In this document: positions 24,654-33,778 of the stretch, piece after piece
How the letters are laid out: each line of letters begins with the position of its first letter
Numbering within the stretch: the stretch's first letter is position 1
NCBI GenBank assembly: GCA_963821715.1
Contig: CAWGET010000006.1
Coordinates: forward strand, 620,001 to 684,000
Source: CAWGET01 sp963821715
GTDB lineage: Bacteria > Bacteroidota > Ignavibacteria > Ignavibacteriales > Melioribacteraceae
DNA: 64,000 nucleotides
Reading direction: 5' to 3'
Notes under the pieces: model-generated
Databases searched by the model: none
Seen by the model: only the letters and a program-made list of their open reading frames with translations
What the model was told of the DNA's origin: nothing
Translations under genes and position numbers: made by a program

Positions 24654-27512
24654 ATGTTTAAAAGATTCCTCCCGCTCTTCATAATTATGTTCGTTCTATC
24701 CTCTGCTTTATTCGCTCAAAATGAAGGAAAGCTGTTTGTTTCAATTAAGCTGGATAACAAAAAGACAGAGCTAGATAGATTAGAACTTCCGGTTTATCAT
24801 CATACTGAAAAAAATCTTTTAACAGAATTAACCCGGGAACGATTGACCGAATTGGAGAAAGCGGGTTTTGATATTAAAGTTTTGGATATGGCAGAAAATG
24901 CAGCAAATTATTTTATCATCGATAAAAAGAGGGATCAATTACAGGCAGCCGATTTAAAGGAAAATTTAATATCGATTGATGATTTCCTGCTGCTTAAGAA
25001 ATCGGATGCGGCAGATTTTCCAGATGATATGATAAAAGTCGAAATAAAAAAAACTCCGTTGATTTATAAAAACGCTAAAGAAAAATTTATCTTTAAATCA
25101 TCGCAAACTTCGATTGATTTCATTCAAAATGTTTTAGATGAAATAAACCAAGACAGCGTAGAATTTTTTATTCAATCGCTTCAGGATTTCGGAACGCGGC
25201 ATTTGTATAACGAAAAACGTAGAGATGTTTCTTTATGGATAATGAAACAGTTCAAAAAATTCGGGATAGAATCCGCCCGTCTCGATTCATTTCAATACAA
25301 AGGACTTTGGCAGTATAACGTAGTTGCGGAAATTACCGGAAGTTCCGGTTCCGATGAAGTAATTGTAATCGGTGCGCATCACGATTCGATAACAAACGCA
25401 AATCCTTATGATGGAAATACTGCCGCTCCCGGTGCTGATGATAATGCGTCCGGAACCTCGGCAGTTTTGGAAATTGCCAGAGCAATTATGAAAGCCGGGT
25501 ATCAACCGGAGAAAACTTTAGTCTTCCAAACTTACGCGGCCGAAGAACTTGGGCTGCACGGAAGTAAAGACCTTGCGCAAAAAGCTCGCGAAGACGGAGC
25601 TAAAATTAAATTGATGATAAATCACGATATGATAAGTTCTAATTTCAGCGATTTGGATAATAGCTATGTCGTCGTCAACTACTATTATGGGTCAGATTCA
25701 TTTAGAGAAATGGCTTACGACCGGTTAGAAACTTTCACATCTCTCTCTCCTGTAAAAGGATCGGCAAGCGGGTCGTCGGACAGCTACTCCTTCGCTCAAG
25801 CCGGTTATCCGGCAGTCTATTTTGAGGAATATGATTTTAGTCCCTGGTATCATACCACCGACGATATAATTTCCAATTACGATATGGAATATTGCGCTGA
25901 GGTAATTAAAGCTTCAGCGGCAACAGTTATCACAGTTTCGGAATATCCTTCGGCTCTAGACGAAGTTTATGTCTACGATTTAGGAACCGGAAGCTCACTA
26001 TTGCTTGAATGGGAAAAGAGTTTAGACAAGGATACTGAGCAATATAAAATTTCGATCGGAAAATCATCCGGGATTTACGATGAATTTTTTCTTACTGCCG
26101 ATACTACTTTTGTATTGAATAACCTTGACGAGGGTGAAGAATATTTTATTGGTCTTTCCGTTATAGATGCAGACGGGAATGAAAGTCCGATACAAGAACG
26201 TAACCTTACTCCTAATTCTAAACCATTAATTCCTAAAGCCGCTTTCGCCAAAGCCGACTGGTTAAAAATTAATTTATCATGGAACCCAAACAAGGAAGTT
26301 GACCTTGCGGGATACAATGTTTACAGGAGCGAGGAAGATACTCTTGAATTCGAAAGGATAAACGACTCTCCTATTTCTTCTACAATTTTCACCGATGAAA
26401 AAGTAAACAGCGGAAGTTATTATTTTTATTATGTTGCCGCAATTGATAAAGACGGAAATGAAAGCGATGGAAGAAACATTTTAAGAAGCCGCGCAGTTAG
26501 TTTGGATAAAGGTGTGGTTATTATTGATGAAACCGAGGACGGCGACGGAACCGAACTGAAACCCTTCGATAAAGAAGTAGATGAATTTTACAAAAAGATT
26601 TTAAAAGGATTTTCTTTCGACGAAATTGACGCGGACGAAAACGGCGGAATTGATTTAGCTGATCTCGGACCTTTTAAAACAGTTTTATGGCACGGCGATG
26701 ATAATTCCGATTTTGGTTTTTCATCAGCAGCTGTTCAAGAAATCCAAAAGTATCTTGAGTTCGGCGGAAATATTATCTATAGCGGATTCAAACCGTCTAA
26801 GGCTTTCGCAAACAACACAAGCATTAGAACTGAATTTCCGGACGGAACTTTCATGAAAGACTTTTTGAAAATATCCGCCGCTAATTATAATTTATTTGGA
26901 AGATTTTCCGGTGCGAGAGGAGAAGAATATGGCAATATGTTTGTGGATACAAATAAAACTTCTGCTTCGTTAGATTATCATTTACGCGGAATCGAATCTA
27001 TAACAGCCGCCCCGGAAGGAAATGAAATTTTTACTTTCAGTTCAAATTATGATTCCACTTCAAATTTTGCCGGTATGATTGGATATCCTGTTGCTGTAAA
27101 ATACTCAGGGGAAAAATATAATTCAATCGTTTTATCATTTCCACTTTTTTATATGGAAGAAAAAAGCTCCGCCGATTTTTTAGAGAAAATTCTTGTCGAG
27201 TTTGGTGAAGTAGTAGCGGTGGAAGAAAATGAGACCGATGTTGCACCCGAACAATATTATTTAGAGCAGAATTATCCTAATCCATTTAACCCATCAACGA
27301 CGATCAAATTTTCAATTCCGGAAAATTCTTTTGTAACCCTTAAGATATATGATATTCTCGGAAGTGAAGTAAAAACTTTATTTAGTGAAAATCTTCAAGC
27401 GGGTGTATACTCGAAAACATTCAATGCAGGAAATCTTTCCAGTGGTGTTTATCTGTACCAATTGCGGGCAAACGATTTTACGTCTACGAAAAAATTGATG
27501 CTGCTTAAATAA
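24654..27512 (+). CDS. Secreted M28-family zinc aminopeptidase with FnIII-like module and Por sorting domain
   Basis: A 952-residue exported protein. A signal peptide (about 1-22) leads to an N-terminal propeptide-like region. The M28 domain has its five zinc ligands visible: GAHHDS (His about 242), PGADDNASG (Asp 262/263), AEELG (Glu about 297), NHDMIS and YHTTDD (His about 399). A fibronectin III-like module with DGNES repeats follows (about 430-620). A region of about 230 residues I do not recognise comes next (about 640-870, possibly a class I amidotransferase-like sandwich). The C-terminal type IX sorting domain (NYPNPFNPSTT ... SSGVYLYQL ... KKLMLLK) ends the protein. It degrades peptides outside the cell or at its surface. 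Confidence 0.93.
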   Translation: MFKRFLPLFIIMFVLSSALFAQNEGKLFVSIKLDNKKTELDRLELPVYHHTEKNLLTELTRERLTELEKAGFDIKVLDMAENAANYFIIDKKRDQLQAADLKENLISIDDFLLLKKSDAADFPDDMIKVEIKKTPLIYKNAKEKFIFKSSQTSIDFIQNVLDEINQDSVEFFIQSLQDFGTRHLYNEKRRDVSLWIMKQFKKFGIESARLDSFQYKGLWQYNVVAEITGSSGSDEVIVIGAHHDSITNANPYDGNTAAPGADDNASGTSAVLEIARAIMKAGYQPEKTLVFQTYAAEELGLHGSKDLAQKAREDGAKIKLMINHDMISSNFSDLDNSYVVVNYYYGSDSFREMAYDRLETFTSLSPVKGSASGSSDSYSFAQAGYPAVYFEEYDFSPWYHTTDDIISNYDMEYCAEVIKASAATVITVSEYPSALDEVYVYDLGTGSSLLLEWEKSLDKDTEQYKISIGKSSGIYDEFFLTADTTFVLNNLDEGEEYFIGLSVIDADGNESPIQERNLTPNSKPLIPKAAFAKADWLKINLSWNPNKEVDLAGYNVYRSEEDTLEFERINDSPISSTIFTDEKVNSGSYYFYYVAAIDKDGNESDGRNILRSRAVSLDKGVVIIDETEDGDGTELKPFDKEVDEFYKKILKGFSFDEIDADENGGIDLADLGPFKTVLWHGDDNSDFGFSSAAVQEIQKYLEFGGNIIYSGFKPSKAFANNTSIRTEFPDGTFMKDFLKISAANYNLFGRFSGARGEEYGNMFVDTNKTSASLDYHLRGIESITAAPEGNEIFTFSSNYDSTSNFAGMIGYPVAVKYSGEKYNSIVLSFPLFYMEEKSSADFLEKILVEFGEVVAVEENETDVAPEQYYLEQNYPNPFNPSTTIKFSIPENSFVTLKIYDILGSEVKTLFSENLQAGVYSKTFNAGNLSSGVYLYQLRANDFTSTKKLMLLK

Positions 27513-27534
27513 TAAATATTGTCATCAATAATTT

Positions 27535-27571
27535 AACCGGATGAACAATAATAATCTCATCCGGTTTTTTT
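27535..27571. terminator. Terminator between convergent M28 and RmlD-like genes
   Basis: A perfect 10-base-pair stem AACCGGATGA / TCATCCGGTT is followed on the plus strand by a run of T. It lies 22 bases after the M28 stop and next to the stop of the opposing gene. It serves the plus strand best and may act in both directions. Confidence 0.8.
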
Positions 27572-28466
27572 ATTTAATTTCATCTCGAAATATATCTTGC
27601 ATTGCTTCGCGAACGGTTGCCGGAAATATTCCAAAGCTCTCTAATTTCTCAACATTCATCGATACATCCTCAACTTTCACAAAGCCCGGAATGTCATCCA
27701 TAGAAATTTCTTTTAATAACGATTTATTGTATCCGGCTTCTTCGCACAGAATTTTGCCGAGTTCAAAACGCGAAAGTCTCTCGGGCCCGCCAAAGTTTAT
27801 TATTTCACCTTTAATATTTTTTTCTATTAATTCGCCTATCATTCTTGCGGCGTCTTTAACATAGAGCGGACTCCTGAATTGATCGCTAAATAATTTTACT
27901 TCTCTTTCCGACTTTAAATTTTCCACCGTCTTTTGAAAATGACTCTTGCTTCCGGTTATCCCAAACCCGAATAATAAAGCAGTTCTGAGAATAATGAAAT
28001 CGCCAAAGGTTTCTTCAATTTTCTTTTCTCCCATCAATTTAGTTTCTGCGTAGAGCGAGACCGGAATCAATTTACTATTTTCGTTCAGCAAAGAACCACG
28101 GTAACCGGCGTAAACAAGATCCGTTGAAGTATAAATGAGTCGGCATTTATTGGATGCGCAAAGCTCCGCTATTTTTTGAGTTGAAGATACATTGGTTAAA
28201 TAAACCTCTTTGGAGGAAAGTCTTTCAACATCGTATTGAGACGAAACCGCCGCTGTGTGAATTACCACATCGGGTTTGAAATCGCCAAAAATTTTTTCTA
28301 ATGAATCAGAATCCGTAATATCTATTCTCTGATTACTAAACTTTCCGCAATTTCCTTGGTTGTTTTTATAGAGAGTGAGTACATCAAATTTCTTTGACAA
28401 CTCCACATTTAAATATTCTCCTAGAAAACCGGAACCTCCGGTAATTAAAATTTTTAGGGAAGGCAT
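27570..28466 (-). CDS. RmlD-like NAD(P)-dependent sugar-nucleotide reductase/epimerase
   Basis: Extended short-chain dehydrogenase of 298 residues with the Rossmann motif GGSGFLGEYL near the N-terminus and the catalytic YAETK (Tyr-x-x-x-Lys) about residue 140. It resembles dTDP-4-dehydrorhamnose reductase (RmlD), but no other rml genes are nearby, so the specific substrate is uncertain. Its start overlaps the 3' end of anmK by 13 bases, implying coupled translation. Confidence 0.85.
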   Translation of the reverse strand: MPSLKILITGGSGFLGEYLNVELSKKFDVLTLYKNNQGNCGKFSNQRIDITDSDSLEKIFGDFKPDVVIHTAAVSSQYDVERLSSKEVYLTNVSSTQKIAELCASNKCRLIYTSTDLVYAGYRGSLLNENSKLIPVSLYAETKLMGEKKIEETFGDFIILRTALLFGFGITGSKSHFQKTVENLKSEREVKLFSDQFRSPLYVKDAARMIGELIEKNIKGEIINFGGPERLSRFELGKILCEEAGYNKSLLKEISMDDIPGFVKVEDVSMNVEKLESFGIFPATVREAMQDIFRDEIK

Positions 28467-29641
28467 ATTTTCCCAAGAATAGTTGACCGGCTCGCTCCGG
28501 TAGTTCTCGGAATGTTCGACGAATTTCCGTTTACTGTTTCGTTAGCTAAAACAGCAAAGCAGATCGCTTCCTTCGCGTCAGAAGAAATGCCGATCTCATC
28601 GATTGCTTTTACCTGCACCGAATTGCCAAAGTAGTTATGTAGCGACTCAAATAAATATTTATTTTTCAATCCGCCGCCGCTTACAAATAGTTCATCAACC
28701 TCGGCTTCATTTTTAATAAATTTTTCGTAGTTGCGGTAGACTGCGTAAGCCGTAAAATTTGTTACAGTATTCAGCCAGTCTTCTTTCGGCAATTCAGAGA
28801 ATTCTTCAAATAATCCATCCAAAAATAATTCTCCGTAATATTCCCTTCCGGTAGATTTAGGTGGTTTCCGCTCAATAAAATTATCTTTTGTTGCGAGGGC
28901 ATTAAAAAGGTCTTCGTTAAAATTCCCTCTTCGTGCGAATTCTCCGTCAACGTCAAAATTTTTGTCGAACAATTTTTTTGCCAATACATCGATTAGCATA
29001 TTTCCCGGTCCGGTATCGAAAGCCAGGACATCTTTCTGATTGCCGTCTTTTTTAAGCAGCGTTATGTTGGAGATCCCGCCGATATTTAAAAGCGCCCGGT
29101 TCTTTTCCCCCGAGTGAAAAATGATATAATCGAAATAAGGAACGAGAGGCGCACCTTGTCCGCCAACCGCCATATCCGCTGTGCGGAAATCTCCCACAAC
29201 AATTTTATTCAGCAATTTTGAGAGTACCGACGGATCGCCGATCTGAAGTGTCGAAGCAATATCGAACCCGAACATTTCTTTTTTTTCGGGAAGATGCTGG
29301 ATCGTCTGACCGTGAGTTCCGATCAAGTCAATGTTTTCAATAGGAAAATCCGTCTGTCTGCATAATTCCTCCACAGCCTGTGCGTAAATATGAGGAAGTA
29401 GAAAATTCAATCTGCAAATTTCTTCAACGTTGCTCGTCTCCCTCATCGAATTATTGAGCAGGCATTCTTTCAATCCTGGCGGAAACGGAAATTCTATAAA
29501 ACCCATTAGGTTTATTTCGGTTTCAATCCAACTTCCCTCAATCTCGACGAGTGCCGCATCAACTCCATCCAGAGAAGTGCCCGACATTAATCCGACTACA
29601 TATTTTTTTTCTTTCTCAAGTAAATCAAAAACTTTTTGCAT
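28454..29641 (-). CDS. anmK: Anhydro-N-acetylmuramic acid kinase
   Basis: A 395-residue sugar kinase of the ASKHA fold that phosphorylates and opens 1,6-anhydro-MurNAc to MurNAc-6-phosphate in peptidoglycan recycling. Family motifs are visible: GLMSGTSLDGVDAALVEI near the N-terminus, GTHGQTIQHLP, NIGGISNIT, FDTGPGNMLIDVL and VSGGGLKNKYL. Together with the VanX-like and NlpC-type enzymes in this window it points to active cell-wall turnover. It is the first gene of a two-gene unit with the RmlD-like reductase. Confidence 0.95.
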   Translation of the reverse strand: MQKVFDLLEKEKKYVVGLMSGTSLDGVDAALVEIEGSWIETEINLMGFIEFPFPPGLKECLLNNSMRETSNVEEICRLNFLLPHIYAQAVEELCRQTDFPIENIDLIGTHGQTIQHLPEKKEMFGFDIASTLQIGDPSVLSKLLNKIVVGDFRTADMAVGGQGAPLVPYFDYIIFHSGEKNRALLNIGGISNITLLKKDGNQKDVLAFDTGPGNMLIDVLAKKLFDKNFDVDGEFARRGNFNEDLFNALATKDNFIERKPPKSTGREYYGELFLDGLFEEFSELPKEDWLNTVTNFTAYAVYRNYEKFIKNEAEVDELFVSGGGLKNKYLFESLHNYFGNSVQVKAIDEIGISSDAKEAICFAVLANETVNGNSSNIPRTTGASRSTILGKICLP

Positions 29642-29709
29642 ATCTTTGCCTTTTGGATGTTACTTAGTAACATTTTAATAAATTTTTTCATAATAAAAAA
29701 TAAAGATTA

Positions 29710-30564
29710 ATGAATCAATTATTAGGCGCTCATACTTCCATTTCGGGGGGAGTTTCTACTTCGGTAGAGCGTGCGGAAAAACTTAATTTTTCAGCTATGC
29801 AGATCTTCAGTAAAAATAATAACAGATGGTTTGCGAAGCCGCTTGACGAAGAAGAAGTTAACTTGTTCAAAACATCTTTGGCTTCTTCCAATATCAAATT
29901 GGTAGTTGTACACGATTCTTATTTGATAAACCTCTGCGCACAGAATCCGGAGATTTTGGAAAAATCAAAAAATGCTTTCGTAGATGAATTGGAGAGATGC
30001 GAACAATTAGGAATTCCGTATTTAAATTTTCATCCGGGAGCGCATAACGGCGCGGGAGAAGATACCGGCATAAAGATGATAGCTGAATCGATAAATATGG
30101 CTCACGCGAAAACTTCCGGTTCAAAGGTTGGAAATATGCTCGAAGTTACCGCCGGACAAGGTACCGCTATCGGTTACAAATTTGAACACCTTCGCGATAT
30201 TATTGATCTTGTTGATGACAAGGACCGGATGAGTGTATGCATAGATACCGCGCATATTTTTGCAGCCGGTTACGATCTCCGCTCTAAAGAAAAATATGAA
30301 GAAACGATAAATTTGTTCGACGAAATCATCGGACTAGATAGATTAAAGTGTTTTCATATAAATGATTCTAAAAAAGATCTGGGGACGAAAGTTGACCGGC
30401 ACGAGCATATCGGTAAAGGATTTATCGGTTTAGATGGATTCAGAAATATAATGAATGATGCGCGGTTGGCACACGTGCCGAAAATCCTTGAAACGCCAAA
30501 AGGAAAAGAGCAGCTTGAGGATTTAGAAAATTTGAAAGTTTTGAAAAGTTTGATGATAAAATAG
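29710..30564 (+). CDS. nfo: Endonuclease IV (AP endonuclease)
   Basis: A 284-residue zinc-dependent apurinic/apyrimidinic endonuclease for base-excision repair. The family opening GAHTSISGGVSTSVERA, the MQIFSKNNNRW segment, NFHPGAH, CIDTAHIFAAGYD and FHINDSKKDLG motifs provide the trinuclear zinc ligands. Length matches the family (about 280). It is the only plus-strand gene in the last 36 kb. It works in the same pathway as the uracil-DNA glycosylase at 33.0-33.8 kb. Confidence 0.96.
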   Translation: MNQLLGAHTSISGGVSTSVERAEKLNFSAMQIFSKNNNRWFAKPLDEEEVNLFKTSLASSNIKLVVVHDSYLINLCAQNPEILEKSKNAFVDELERCEQLGIPYLNFHPGAHNGAGEDTGIKMIAESINMAHAKTSGSKVGNMLEVTAGQGTAIGYKFEHLRDIIDLVDDKDRMSVCIDTAHIFAAGYDLRSKEKYEETINLFDEIIGLDRLKCFHINDSKKDLGTKVDRHEHIGKGFIGLDGFRNIMNDARLAHVPKILETPKGKEQLEDLENLKVLKSLMIK

Positions 30565-30652
30565 AATCGCTTCGTTCAAAAACTAATTTGGTTTTATTGC
30601 CGAATAATTAAATTAAAAAAACTTATAGCTTCAGATGAATTGAATTTAGTTG

Positions 30653-30672
30653 CCGCGAGCTTTAGCTCGTGG
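30653..30672. repeat. REP-like palindrome between convergent genes
   Basis: CCGCGAGC-TTTA-GCTCGTGG forms an 8-base-pair hairpin (one G-T pair) in the non-coding stretch between nfo and the DUF1460 gene. Its GC content is far above its surroundings, and it has no T-run. I suspect a dispersed repetitive palindrome; this window holds only one copy. Confidence 0.45.
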
Positions 30673-30726
30673 AGACGAAACAAAAACAACTCCTGGCTTG
30701 ATGTATCCTCAAATACACTTAAGCAA

Positions 30727-31578
30727 TTATCCTCTCGGCTCAAGCGGTCTTCCGACCATAATACCGGATTGCGCCTTATTCTTCTGCACATAAACGGAAA
30801 GGGGCGTTTTAGTTATTTGTACTTTCTGTCCCACAATAGGCGCGTGCATAAAATAAATTCTTCCGTCTTCATCTTTTATGGCAATTCCCGTATGGGCAAT
30901 ATCCAATCCGTCAATATTTGAGGTGATCAAAATTATATCGCCGTTATTTATTTTATCTTCAGCTTTGTCAATTTCATTTTGGGGTATAAAATAATTTTCC
31001 CGGCTATTTATTTCTATTTCAATTTTTCTTATTGCATTTAGAAAATCATCGTTCTCTTTTAACTGTCGGTAATTATCTTTATTCGCACTCATGAAATTTA
31101 CTGAATCAGGATATGGAACTCCGCCGATTTCCTGAGTAACATTTTTTACATAACCACTTTTATCATTTTCAAAAAGCCAATCGGATGCGTAATGAAGACG
31201 CGAAGGATATCCGTCCATCTCCCCTTCTCTGTACCGAATTTTCTGTAATTCATTCATATAAGAATCAAAATCCGGTGTTCCTTTTTTAACGGCACGCGCC
31301 AGCGCCAGTGAACTTTCAAAAAAAGTATAGCAGTCCAATCCGGTTAAATGAATAATTAATTCTTCATCGTTTCCGTTTTCCAAAGTGAACGCTTCGTAAT
31401 CGGTACCGAGAAAAGTTTTCCCGATCTCGACAATCACATCTCCGATCGGCTCATTCTGTAATTCTTCTTTAGCGGCAAATTCAAATTTAGAATTGCATAC
31501 CTCCACGTCTTTCTGCGTATATACTTGAGAAAAAAGTGTTGAAGCAAATAGAAATAAAATAAATAATAATTTTTTCAT
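30727..31578 (-). CDS. Exported DUF1460 (amidase-like) protein
   Basis: A 283-residue protein with a signal peptide (about 1-18). It matches DUF1460, a papain-like NlpC/P60-related family that includes N-acetylmuramoyl-L-alanine amidases. The catalytic Cys is in LDCYTFFESSLALAR and a His in DIAHTGIAI. The YREGEMDGYPSRLHYASDW segment is also family-typical. It would act on peptidoglycan fragments in the periplasm. Its start overlaps the dnaB stop by 4 bases, placing it last in a long minus-strand operon. Confidence 0.88.
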   Translation of the reverse strand: MKKLLFILFLFASTLFSQVYTQKDVEVCNSKFEFAAKEELQNEPIGDVIVEIGKTFLGTDYEAFTLENGNDEELIIHLTGLDCYTFFESSLALARAVKKGTPDFDSYMNELQKIRYREGEMDGYPSRLHYASDWLFENDKSGYVKNVTQEIGGVPYPDSVNFMSANKDNYRQLKENDDFLNAIRKIEIEINSRENYFIPQNEIDKAEDKINNGDIILITSNIDGLDIAHTGIAIKDEDGRIYFMHAPIVGQKVQITKTPLSVYVQKNKAQSGIMVGRPLEPRG

Positions 31579-32990
31579 ATTGGAAAATCCTCGTCGCTTT
31601 CTGGTAGTTGTGGCTGCATCCCTTCTTGATGAAATATATCCCTGTTTTCGAACCGGGCGTAATCTTTAATAAATTGTAAAGTCGCTTCGCCTGTAGGACC
31701 GTTTCTTTGTTTTGCTACGATCACTTCAGCAACTCCTTCGGTAGAATTTCCTTCGGAATCGGCCGTGATGCCGTACATTTCCGGTCTGTACAAAAACATA
31801 ACCACATCGGCATCCTGCTCTATTGAGCCGGACTCTCTAAGGTCTGAAAGCATCGGGCGTTTGTCGGTTCGCGATTCAACAGCTCTATTCAACTGCGAAA
31901 GAGCGACTACCGGAATGTTTAATTCTTTGGCAAGCGCTTTCAATGAGCGCGAGATTATCGAAATTTCGCGTTCGCGGCTTTCGATACGCGAACTGCTGCT
32001 CATCAATTGAAGATAATCGATTATCACAAGCCCGATATTTTTTTCTTCCTTCAACCGCCTCGCTTTAGCGCGTATTTCCAAAACCGACTGCGCAGGATTA
32101 TCATCAATAAAAATCTGCGCTTTACTTAATTTATGCGCGGTTCTGCTTATTCGTGGTCCATCTTCCGCACGGAATTTTCCCGTCCGCACACTATGCGCGT
32201 TGATCTTTGCTTCGGCGCAAATTAATCTTGTTGCTAATTGGATTGTCGACATTTCAAGACTGAAGATCGCTATCGGTACATCGTGATCCACAGCGGCATT
32301 TCTTGCGGCGGAAAGCGCAAATGCTGTTTTGCCCATTGATGGTCGGGCGGCGATTATTATCAAATCCGTTTTCTGCAATCCGCCGAGCATATCGTCGAGA
32401 TCGAAAAATCCCGTCGGTACAGAGAACTGACTTATATTTTTTGAATGAATTGCTTCGATATGTTCAATGGCTTCTCGTACTGCTTTTTCCATCGACTTGT
32501 AAGTTTCTTTTAATCCGCCCTGCCCAATCGCGAATATTTTTTGTTCAGCCGTATCTAATATTTCGAAAACATCTTCTTGTCCTTCATAAGCCGAGCCTGC
32601 GATATCGAATGAAGCAGTAATAAGACTACGGAGAATCCATTTTTCAAATACAATTTTTGCGTGATACTCAACATTCGCTGCGGAGGAAATATCCTGCGTA
32701 AGTCTTGCCAGATAAGCGGCTCCGCCCGATGATTCCTGATGACCGAGCTTTCCCAATTCCTCATAAACCGTTACTGTATCGATCGGCTCGTTAGCGTTAA
32801 AGAGCGACATCATCGCTTCGTAAATTATGCTGTTTTTTTTATCGTAAAAATGCTCGGGCTTCAAAAAATCTATAACTTTGTGAACTGCTTCTTTCTCTAA
32901 TAAAACAGCGCCAAGAACCGAACGTTCTACTTCAACCGCTTCAGGCGGTTTCTTGCTGGAGTCTTGAATTCTACTTATAGTTTCTGCCAT
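31575..32990 (-). CDS. dnaB: Replicative DNA helicase DnaB
   Basis: A 471-residue hexameric helicase that unwinds DNA at the replication fork. An N-terminal primase-interacting domain (about 15-120), a linker and the RecA-like motor domain are visible. The motor has Walker A ARPSMGKTAF (about 212-221), Walker B VIIDYLQLM and the DLRESGSIEQDADVV region. No intein is present. It is tightly packed between udg (2-base gap) and the DUF1460 gene (4-base overlap). Confidence 0.97.
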   Translation of the reverse strand: MAETISRIQDSSKKPPEAVEVERSVLGAVLLEKEAVHKVIDFLKPEHFYDKKNSIIYEAMMSLFNANEPIDTVTVYEELGKLGHQESSGGAAYLARLTQDISSAANVEYHAKIVFEKWILRSLITASFDIAGSAYEGQEDVFEILDTAEQKIFAIGQGGLKETYKSMEKAVREAIEHIEAIHSKNISQFSVPTGFFDLDDMLGGLQKTDLIIIAARPSMGKTAFALSAARNAAVDHDVPIAIFSLEMSTIQLATRLICAEAKINAHSVRTGKFRAEDGPRISRTAHKLSKAQIFIDDNPAQSVLEIRAKARRLKEEKNIGLVIIDYLQLMSSSSRIESREREISIISRSLKALAKELNIPVVALSQLNRAVESRTDKRPMLSDLRESGSIEQDADVVMFLYRPEMYGITADSEGNSTEGVAEVIVAKQRNGPTGEATLQFIKDYARFENRDIFHQEGMQPQLPESDEDFPI

Positions 32991-32992
32991 TT

Positions 32993-33778
32993 TTAATTTT
33001 TACTCATTTCGTCATAAAGTTTTCTAAAATTCTGTACGTCTTCCCACGTTCCTCTTTTCCAGTTCGGGTTTCTAAGTAAAGCCGCCGGATGATATGTTAC
33101 CATCGTTTTAACATTGTTGAATTCGTAAATTTTGCCGCGCATTTCGCCAAGATTTAAATTATTATTTAAAAGATTATTTGCAGCGACTCTTCCTAAACAT
33201 AAAATTAATTTTGGTTTTATCAATTCAATTTGTTTTAGAAGATAAGGTTTGCACGCTTCAACTTCATTCGGCAAGGGATTTCTGTTCGAAGGAGGTCGGC
33301 TTTTTAAAATGTTGGCGATATAAACTTCTTCGCGTTCAAATTTTATCGCTTTCAGAATGTCTGTCAATAATTTTCCGGCGCGACCCACAAATGGTTCGCC
33401 CTGTTTATCCTCTTCCGCTCCCGGAGCTTCGCCTATCAAAAGAACATCGGCGTTTGGATTACCTTTTCCGAAAACTAATTTTGTTCTCGTGTCGCCCAAA
33501 GCGCATTTTCTGCAGTCTTTAATATTTTCGTATAATTCATCTAACGTTTCCGCTTTTTTGAAATCTTCCTGGAACAGGTTTACCTCCATATACTCTTCGC
33601 TTTTTTCGGCGACTTTAAAATTGTCCCGTTTTTCTTCAGGCGTTTCCACAGCTTCAATATTTATTTTTAGATTTTTCGATTCCGGAGTAATATCGATCTC
33701 TCTTTCATAAAGATCATCCCCAAAAATTAAACTTTGGTCTTTCACAGCTTCGTAAATTAATTTCTTCAGGTCGGTCAT
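32993..33778 (-). CDS. udg: Uracil-DNA glycosylase, iron-sulfur type (family 4/5-like)
   Basis: A 261-residue DNA repair enzyme that removes uracil from DNA. An N-terminal extension of about 80 residues precedes the UDG fold. The [4Fe-4S] cysteines start with CRKCALG and continue with EACKPYL and LILCLG. The catalytic loop GEAPGAEEDKQGEPFVGRAG is typical of family 4. The second motif is TYHPAALLRNP. It lies directly against the coaBC stop (no gap) and just before dnaB. Confidence 0.94.
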   Translation of the reverse strand: MTDLKKLIYEAVKDQSLIFGDDLYEREIDITPESKNLKINIEAVETPEEKRDNFKVAEKSEEYMEVNLFQEDFKKAETLDELYENIKDCRKCALGDTRTKLVFGKGNPNADVLLIGEAPGAEEDKQGEPFVGRAGKLLTDILKAIKFEREEVYIANILKSRPPSNRNPLPNEVEACKPYLLKQIELIKPKLILCLGRVAANNLLNNNLNLGEMRGKIYEFNNVKTMVTYHPAALLRNPNWKRGTWEDVQNFRKLYDEMSKN

